The notes under the pieces are model-generated. The model had not been told where the DNA came from. It made no database searches and worked only from the letters and a program-made list of their open reading frames with translations. Of a stretch of DNA of 37,157 nucleotides, positions 32,245 through 37,157 are shown in pieces (position 1 is the stretch's first letter; each line of letters starts with the position of its first letter). Origin of the DNA: DAOTWP01 sp034435675. GTDB taxonomy: Bacteria; Chloroflexota; Anaerolineae; Aggregatilineales; Phototrophicaceae. The position numbers and the translations under genes were made by a program. The stretch covers positions 1-37,157 of the forward strand of contig DAOTWP010000069.1 in the NCBI GenBank assembly GCA_034435675.1, read 5' to 3'.

Positions 32245-32985
32245 TTATTTATTACCCGATGTGCTTGAATCTCTGGTCTGAATGCGCACCCAGCCATTAC
32301 GGAGTGCCATTACCGCTGCCTGTGTGCGATCTTCCACATTCAGCTTCTTCAAAATGGATGTCATGTGATTCTTGACTGTTTGTTGGCTGATGCGCAAACG
32401 CGCCGCGATTTCCTTGTTGCTCAGCCCATTAGTCACAAATTGCAGGATTTCCATTTCACGCGGGCTAAGCGGAATATAGTGTTCATCGGGGTCGACCATA
32501 TAAGGTCCGCCGATGGCTTCTATGTTGGCGTTGATCCAATGCTCCAGTTCGCGCGAATCCAGGCGTTCATCACCGATGATGAATTTCCCATTTGCCACAT
32601 CGCGGATAATCGCAATCAGATCATCGGGCATGATGTCTTTGGCACAGTAGGCAGACGCGCCCGCGCGCATGGCGTGCAGCACCTGCTGAACATCGTGATA
32701 GGCAGTCAGGACAACAACCGTTGTATCCGCGCGCTCTGCCTTTAGCTGGCGGGCGACCTGCAACCCGTTCATCGAAGGCAGATTAATGTCCAGCAGTACG
32801 ACGTTGGGGTGCAGTTCTCGTGCTGTCTGGAGCGCCTCTTCCCCATCCTGGCACTGCCCGACCACTTCCAGATCATGTTCCAGTTCGATGGTCCGCTGTA
32901 AACCATCGCGAAACAGCGGATGATCATCGACAATCAACACGGAAATTTTTCTACCAGGAATGCGGCTTTTTTCGTAGTTACTCAT
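32245..32985 (-). CDS. NarL/LuxR-type response regulator
   Basis: This is a 246-residue regulator. The receiver has Asp20-Asp21, phosphoacceptor Asp66 in LLDINLPSMNG and Lys116. A linker of about 60 residues leads to a LuxR-type helix-turn-helix with LSPREMEILQFVTNGLSNKEIAARLRIS then TVKNHMTSILKKLNV. It is an output partner for the DegS-like kinase encoded downstream, in the usual regulator-kinase order. It is divergent from pgeF across a 315-base region. Its own promoter was not assigned. Confidence 0.92.
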   Translation of the reverse strand: MSNYEKSRIPGRKISVLIVDDHPLFRDGLQRTIELEHDLEVVGQCQDGEEALQTARELHPNVVLLDINLPSMNGLQVARQLKAERADTTVVVLTAYHDVQQVLHAMRAGASAYCAKDIMPDDLIAIIRDVANGKFIIGDERLDSRELEHWINANIEAIGGPYMVDPDEHYIPLSPREMEILQFVTNGLSNKEIAARLRISQQTVKNHMTSILKKLNVEDRTQAAVMALRNGWVRIQTRDSSTSGNK

Positions 32986-33300
32986 AAGACACCTTACGAT
33001 TGGTAAAGCTGTTGCTGCATTGCGCTAACCCCGATACGCCGCTGCTACTGTGTTTCCGTTGATGATCATTCATGCTCACACACGTGGATCTCGTCACATC
33101 GTTCAAGCGGCAACCCGGGTTCATAGTTCTACAGATTACTGTAGCAGCACAGCAACGAAGGTGCATCCCAGGAAACGCTGTTGGCATTGACAACCTCTAT
33201 ACCTGTTGGCAGTATACAACTAAACTGCAAAACGCCGCAAGAAAGGCACCAGCTTGAGCAGGCAAGAGTTTGAGCTTTCAAAAGAAAGTGAGGCGTCGGT
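32986..33300. promoter_or_regulatory. Divergent regulatory region between response regulator and pgeF
   Basis: This is a 315-base gene-less region. CTGTTGGCA occurs twice as direct repeats at 33178-33186 and 33203-33211 (25-base period), each just upstream of a TTGACA (33187-33192) and TATACA (33213-33218) element. The two would be 20 bases apart, longer than usual. CTACAG-ATTA-CTGTAG is a palindrome at 33129-33144. The sequence looks regulatory, but no element can be assigned with certainty. Confidence 0.45.
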
Positions 33301-34077
33301 TTGAAGCGCGTAGTAAATGGCGAACTGGCGTTCTATCAATCAGTGCGTTGGAATGGACTACGCCATGCCATCTTCACGCGGCAGGGTGGCACCAGCCAAG
33401 CGCCCTGGGCATCACTGAATGTTGGCGGGACCGTGGGGGACGATTTGGCAGCGGTACGCCAGAACCACGAGTTGATGTATGCCGCGTTGGGCGTCAACGG
33501 CGAACGGAGCTGCACGGTGTGGCAGGTGCACAGCGCCGACACCGTGATCGTCAATGGTCCGGTACGCGGCAGACGCTGGATTGCGCTGGCAGATGCGATG
33601 GTCACGGATCGCCCAGACACACCGCTGGTAATGCGCTACGCCGACTGCACACCGATCATGCTGTTCGATCCCGCGCGCGGGGTGATTGGCGCCGTCCACG
33701 CAGGCTGGCGCGGCACAGTACAAGGCGCGGCAGCCAGTGCTGTGCGCACGATGGTGCAGGCGTATGGCTGTAAACCCGAACAGATTGAGGCGTGTATTGG
33801 ACCCAGTATCGGGCCTGACAGGTATCAGGTGGGAGCAGAAGTGGTCGCTGCCGCGGTTGCATATTATGGGACGACAGACGGTATCATCCGCCATGATGCG
33901 CAGGATGGGAGTGCCTATTTCGACCTGTGGGAGGCAAACGCGCTGGATTTGCAGCGCGCCGGGGTAGAACAGATTGAAATCGCCGGGATTTGTACGGCAC
34001 AGCACACCGACGAGTTTTTCTCGCATCGGGCAGAGAAAGGGCGTACCGGGCGGTTCGGGCTGGTAATGGCATTGTGA
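33301..34077 (+). CDS. pgeF: Peptidoglycan editing factor PgeF (laccase-domain, YfiH/YlmD)
   Basis: This is a 258-residue protein. Copper/zinc ligands of the family are His77 in VWQVHSAD, Cys116 in RYADCTPIM and His133 in VHAGWRGT. The E. coli homologue removes wrongly incorporated L-serine from peptidoglycan precursors, and other members act as purine nucleoside phosphorylases. The C terminus SHRAEKGRTGRFGLVMAL is also conserved. The start is TTG with GAGG about 7 bases upstream. It overlaps the next gene by GTGA. Together with yggS, yggT and yggU it forms the cluster known from Gram-positive cell-division regions. Confidence 0.92.
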   Translation: MKRVVNGELAFYQSVRWNGLRHAIFTRQGGTSQAPWASLNVGGTVGDDLAAVRQNHELMYAALGVNGERSCTVWQVHSADTVIVNGPVRGRRWIALADAMVTDRPDTPLVMRYADCTPIMLFDPARGVIGAVHAGWRGTVQGAAASAVRTMVQAYGCKPEQIEACIGPSIGPDRYQVGAEVVAAAVAYYGTTDGIIRHDAQDGSAYFDLWEANALDLQRAGVEQIEIAGICTAQHTDEFFSHRAEKGRTGRFGLVMAL

Positions 34078-34817
34078 CCACCGATCTTGCCGCAACAATT
34101 GCCGAACGTGTCGCGGCGGTGCAGGCGCGGATTGCAGATGCCTGCGCCCGTGCGCTGCGCGATCCTGCCGAGGTGAGGCTGGTTGCCGTCAGCAAGCAGC
34201 AGCCGGTTGATGCCATTATCGCCGCGTTTTCCGCAGGGGTGCGACATTTCGGCGAAAATCGCGTAGAAGAGTCCGAACATAAAATCCCGGCAGTGAATGC
34301 GCAGGTGCCAGACGTAGTCATCTGGCATATGATCGGGCACATTCAAAGCCGCAAAGCGAAAGAGATTCCAGGCATGTTTCAGGTGGTGCATTCCGTGGAC
34401 AGCCTGAAGCTGGCGGAGAAGCTGTCGCGGCTGGCAGTCGAACAAGGCAGCACCCTGGACATGCTGCTGCAAATGAATGTCTCCGGTGAAGCCAGCAAAA
34501 GCGGCTTCGAGGCGTCCGGGTGGCAGCAGGATCACAGCCTGCGTGATGCCCTGGTCCGGCAGGTACGCCAGATTGCAGCGCTGCCCGGACTGCATTTGCG
34601 CGGGTTAATGACCATGGCACCCATCACGAAGGAGATGGAAGCCGCGCGCCCGGTTTTCGCTGATCTGGCGAGACTGCGCGGCATGCTGATAGATGCCGTA
34701 GGTGTGCTGCTGCCGGACTTGAGTATGGGTATGACGGATGACTATCCGGTTGCTGTGGAAGAGGGTGCAACCCTCGTGCGCGTTGGGCGGGCGATTTTTG
34801 GCGAACGCCCGGATTAG
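34074..34817 (+). CDS. yggS: Pyridoxal-phosphate homeostasis protein YggS/YlmE
   Basis: This is a 247-residue fold-type III PLP-binding protein. The Schiff-base lysine is Lys41 in LVAVSKQQP. Other conserved blocks are FGENRVEE, WHMIGHIQSRKAKEI and MTMAPI, and the phosphate-binding SMGMTDDYPVAVEEGATLVRVGRAIFG. It keeps the free PLP level and has no known catalysis. The GTG start at 34074 lies in the stop of pgeF (GTGA) and gives the standard N terminus; an open frame begins upstream at 33990. Confidence 0.93.
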   Translation: MTTDLAATIAERVAAVQARIADACARALRDPAEVRLVAVSKQQPVDAIIAAFSAGVRHFGENRVEESEHKIPAVNAQVPDVVIWHMIGHIQSRKAKEIPGMFQVVHSVDSLKLAEKLSRLAVEQGSTLDMLLQMNVSGEASKSGFEASGWQQDHSLRDALVRQVRQIAALPGLHLRGLMTMAPITKEMEAARPVFADLARLRGMLIDAVGVLLPDLSMGMTDDYPVAVEEGATLVRVGRAIFGERPD

Positions 34818-34866
34818 TTCTGGCTGTTTTCGTTTAATCAAGTTGTGATGTGACGGAGTATTGGAT

Positions 34867-35136
34867 GTGAACGCTGTACTGAACATTCTGGTGATTCTAT
34901 TGCAAGTCTACTCGGTAATCATTCTCGCGCGTGTGCTGCTGAGCTGGTTCCCCAATGTGGATTACGGTAATCCGCTAATCCGGCTGCTATTTGACATTAC
35001 CGAACCAGTGCTTGCCCCCGTGCGTGACCTGCTGCGTCAGGCAATGCCCCAGTCCGGCGGCATGATGCTGGATTTCAGTCCGCTGGTGGTGCTGTTGGTC
35101 ATTCAGGTGCTGCTGGTACTCATGCGCGCGGTCTGA
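34867..35136 (+). CDS. yggT: YggT-family membrane protein (YlmG)
   Basis: This is an 89-residue protein with two membrane helices: LNILVILLQVYSVIILARVLLSW near 4-26 and SPLVVLLVIQVLLVLMRAV near the end. Between them lies the conserved NPLIRLLFDITEPVLAPVRDLL. YlmG relatives are tied to cell division and nucleoid/septum organisation. A TTG at 34861 also opens the frame, but GTG at 34867 has GGAG eight bases upstream and is preferred. The gene lies between yggS and yggU. Confidence 0.85.
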   Translation: MNAVLNILVILLQVYSVIILARVLLSWFPNVDYGNPLIRLLFDITEPVLAPVRDLLRQAMPQSGGMMLDFSPLVVLLVIQVLLVLMRAV

Positions 35137-35179
35137 GTGCCGGACACACAGAGCCGCCCGCCTGAAAATAGCTCACTGC

Positions 35180-35208
35180 TTGTATGGATTAGCAACGCAT
35201 GCTATTCT
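35180..35208 (+). promoter_or_regulatory. Possible promoter of yggU
   Basis: There is TTGTAT (35180-35185), a 17-base spacer and TATTCT (35203-35208) in the 160-base gap after yggT. The match is moderate. Confidence 0.4.
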
Positions 35209-35295
35209 AGCGTCAAATGCGATTGCTAACTCGTGCCGAATAGTGCTTCGGCATATCATGAGCAGCATGAAAACCATTTGAGAGGACGGCTCATC

Positions 35296-35607
35296 ATGTC
35301 ATCTGAACGCAAATACGAGATTACCGATGCACGGGGCGGTGCCGCGCTGCCTATTCGTGTGGTTACCCGTGCTACGGCGACTGAATTTGCTGGTATTCAG
35401 GAAGACGGCACCATCAAGATTCGGCTGATGGCATCCCCGGCGGGTGATCCCAAGGCAAACGAAGAGTTGATCAACTTCCTTGCCCAGCGCCTGGAAGTGC
35501 CTGCGAATCGGATTGAAATCGTCGCTGGCGCTGATGGGCGTGACAAGATTGTCAGCATTGAGGGCGTGACTTCGTCTGACATCCAGAAGAAACTTCCCAC
35601 CAGTTAG
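35296..35607 (+). CDS. yggU: DUF167/YggU-family protein
   Basis: This is a 103-residue protein with the small alpha/beta YggU fold. Visible marks are IRVVTRATATEF, IKIRLMASPAGDPKANEELINFLAQRLEVPANRIEIVAGADGRDKIVSI; the KANEELI..L and G....K.V blocks are diagnostic. Its function is unknown, but it is often beside yggT. The ATG at 35296 has AGAGGA about nine bases upstream; the frame opens at 35233, but the extra part is not family-like. Confidence 0.85.
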   Translation: MSSERKYEITDARGGAALPIRVVTRATATEFAGIQEDGTIKIRLMASPAGDPKANEELINFLAQRLEVPANRIEIVAGADGRDKIVSIEGVTSSDIQKKLPTS

Positions 35608-35611
35608 GCTT

Positions 35612-35630
35612 GAATGCTGATTAAGCATTC
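35612..35630 (+). terminator. Weak stem-loop after yggU
   Basis: GAATGCT (35612-35618) and AGCATTC (35624-35630) flank a 5-base loop, four bases after the yggU stop. The tail is TTACCCC, so termination would be weak. Confidence 0.4.
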
Positions 35631-35653
35631 TTACCCCACAGCGTGTTCTGGAG

Positions 35654-36283
35654 ATGGGCAGAAACAGACCCACAGCGTTTGCACACCTGTTGTGCGCAGG
35701 CACGGCACTGCTGTTCGCAGCGTGCGATACGGGGGGGGTATCGCAACAGATACCCACCCTGACTTTGATTCCCCCTGCTGCCAGCGTAACACCTAGCCCA
35801 ACGCTTGAGCCAACAGCAACCACCCGTCTGCTGCCCGCACCGGCAGATTTGCGCACTGATCCTGCGCCAACCCCGGATGCCGTCAATACGCCAACACTGC
35901 TGCAGTCCGATCCTGTCGCGGCAGAAATGGTGGACATTGCCCGGTTGCGTGTCGCCGAGGAATCCGGTATCGCGCCACAAGACCAGCAGCTTCTCCAGGT
36001 TGTGCCCGTACAGTGGGAGGATAACAGCCTGGGCTGCCCACAACCACAGCGACAATACACCCGGATGCTTGCCAATGGGTATCGGATCGTCCTTGTGGCA
36101 GGTAACCAGCAATATATTTTTCACACGGACTTCAACCGTATCTTCCTGTGCCCGCCGGAATTTGAACTACTACCGGAGGGTATCCCTACAGCAGCAGCAG
36201 TAGAGCCTGAAGCTACCGCCGAAAACACCCCTTTGCTAGAGGAAACCACAGCACCCACTGCGGATAGCCCGAACAACCCCTGA
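35654..36283 (+). CDS. Putative lipoprotein, unknown function
   Basis: This is a 209-residue lipoprotein with a signal peptide ending LLFAAC (Cys24). A Thr/Pro linker (ASVTPSPTLEPTATT) is followed by a small domain with VDIARLRVAEESGIAPQDQQLLQVVPVQWEDNSLGCPQ, a pattern seen in some secreted proteins that carry a conserved Asp/Gly-Cys segment. The last 40 residues are low complexity (Glu/Ala/Thr). No catalytic motif was recognised. GGAG directly abuts the ATG, so the start is a guess. It ends 27 bases from the convergent HEAT-repeat gene. Confidence 0.7.
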   Translation: MGRNRPTAFAHLLCAGTALLFAACDTGGVSQQIPTLTLIPPAASVTPSPTLEPTATTRLLPAPADLRTDPAPTPDAVNTPTLLQSDPVAAEMVDIARLRVAEESGIAPQDQQLLQVVPVQWEDNSLGCPQPQRQYTRMLANGYRIVLVAGNQQYIFHTDFNRIFLCPPEFELLPEGIPTAAAVEPEATAENTPLLEETTAPTADSPNNP

Positions 36284-36310
36284 TCGCATCTGCGCTGCTG
36301 CAATTCCGGT

Positions 36311-37157
36311 TCAGGCGGGGACGGGTATCGCTCTGCCCATCTGGAGCTGCAATTCGCCCAGCGCGCGGTAGGCGGTATCGCGCAGCGGAGCATGGCGATC
36401 ACACAGGGCGGTGTACAATGGTTTCGCCATGTCTGCCAGTCCAAGCTGTCCCAGCGTGGCTGCGGAAAGCATTTTCTCGTCCGGTTCGCCCTCCTGCAAA
36501 GCCTTCAACAGCATCTGGTTGGCAACCTCTACGGAAGGCAGCCCTTCCCCATGCCGTGATGCCCAATCCAGCAGCCAGGGGATTGCCTTTGCCGGAGGAT
36601 ATGCCAGTGGACCCCCATGTTCAAAGGAATGCATTTCAGTAAATGCCTGCTGCGCGGCAGAACGGACATACCACTGCGGGTCTTCCAGAAAAGCACGATA
36701 AATGGCGATCAACGCCCAGGGGGTTTTGAGGCGACGCAGCCCAAAGACAGCCGCGCGCCGCACGGACATTTCCTCATGGCTGATGGCGTCGTATAGGATC
36801 GGGTAGCCTTCCTGCGGCAGTGCGGCAAAGGTCTCGGCAACAGCGCGCTGCACCTGTTCACCGCCGTTCATCAGCGCCTCAACCATATGATCAAGCGCGG
36901 GATCAGTCCCAATTGCCCCCAGTGCCAACCCTGCTGCAATCTGCACCCCGGCATCGGCATCATGCAGCAGTGGTACCAAATCGTTGACCGCTTCTTCAAT
37001 TTTCATTGCCCCGCAGCCCAGCGCGCCAAGCTGCCGCACCTGCGCGTCCAGACTGCGCACAGCGCGCCGAAACACAGCGGCGGCGCCTGTGTCCCGCGTC
37101 GTGATGAGCGCGGCGGCGGCGCGTTCACGCACCAGCGGGTATTGGGTGGGGGCAAGC
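36311..37157 (-). CDS. HEAT-repeat protein, partial (runs off the right edge)
   Basis: At least 282 residues are visible, and the frame is open to the window end, so the 5' part is missing; a GTG at 37132 is probably internal. HEAT/PBS-lyase-type repeats follow one another: VRERAAAALITTRD, VRQLGALGCGAMK, VQIAAGLALGAIG, VRRAAVFGLRRLK and VRSAAQQAFTEMH. Such solenoids bind proteins. Function and partner are unknown. Confidence 0.8.
   Translation of the reverse strand, partial: LAPTQYPLVRERAAAALITTRDTGAAAVFRRAVRSLDAQVRQLGALGCGAMKIEEAVNDLVPLLHDADAGVQIAAGLALGAIGTDPALDHMVEALMNGGEQVQRAVAETFAALPQEGYPILYDAISHEEMSVRRAAVFGLRRLKTPWALIAIYRAFLEDPQWYVRSAAQQAFTEMHSFEHGGPLAYPPAKAIPWLLDWASRHGEGLPSVEVANQMLLKALQEGEPDEKMLSAATLGQLGLADMAKPLYTALCDRHAPLRDTAYRALGELQLQMGRAIPVPA

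Overview
The window looks like a chromosomal segment of a Chloroflexota bacterium, most likely Anaerolineae or a close relative. This is inference. The base composition is moderately high in G+C, and several lipoproteins carry long Pro/Thr linkers behind a lipobox. A monoderm-style Tad pilus locus has no secretin gene in view. A PgeF-YggS-YggT-YggU cluster and a lon gene starting on TTG are also present. No RNA gene or CRISPR array was seen.

Layout. 1-530: a frameshifted RHS-repeat remnant and a short gene-less stretch with an imperfect direct repeat. 528-8884 (minus): a sugar-uptake and catabolism locus. In transcription order it holds a 2-hydroxyacid dehydrogenase, a FadR-type GntR regulator, a Tat-exported solute-binding protein, two ABC permeases, a xylose-isomerase-like TIM-barrel protein, and the N and C halves of a split transketolase. 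No transporter ATPase and no sugar kinase are in view. Three promoter regions of this locus share a GTCTGATG motif. In two of them it forms an identical 15-base palindromic site next to near-identical TTGACA-17-CATACT promoters. 8956-9476: an internally deleted IS3-family remnant with both terminal inverted repeats. 9474-11478 (minus): HIT protein, enoyl-CoA hydratase/isomerase and FabG-type reductase. 11609-18556 (minus): a PD40-propeller lipoprotein, a LysM lipoprotein, an AlbA_2/ATPase-fold regulator and Lon protease; the last three are tightly packed. 18725-23025 (plus): an FlgD-Ig-like anchored protein, a PhnD-like binding lipoprotein and two family 2 glycosyltransferases. 23104-24529 (minus): ribosome hibernation factor and ComF-type phosphoribosyltransferase.

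24583-32985 (minus) is the Tad (Flp pilus) block: response regulator, DegS-like kinase, CpaB/RcpC, TadZ with a receiver domain, TadA ATPase, TadB and TadC. Promoter-like sequences precede cpaB and tadB, so the block is probably several transcription units. An intrinsic terminator follows tadC and lies inside the 5' end of the comF reading frame. 33301-36283 (plus): pgeF, yggS, yggT, yggU and a small lipoprotein. 36311 to the right edge (minus): a HEAT-repeat protein cut by the window.

The parts most worth following up are the autoregulated split-transketolase sugar locus and its reconstructed operators, the Tad locus with a probable phospho-switch (intact receiver on TadZ, kinase with a degraded N-box), and the terminator embedded in comF.
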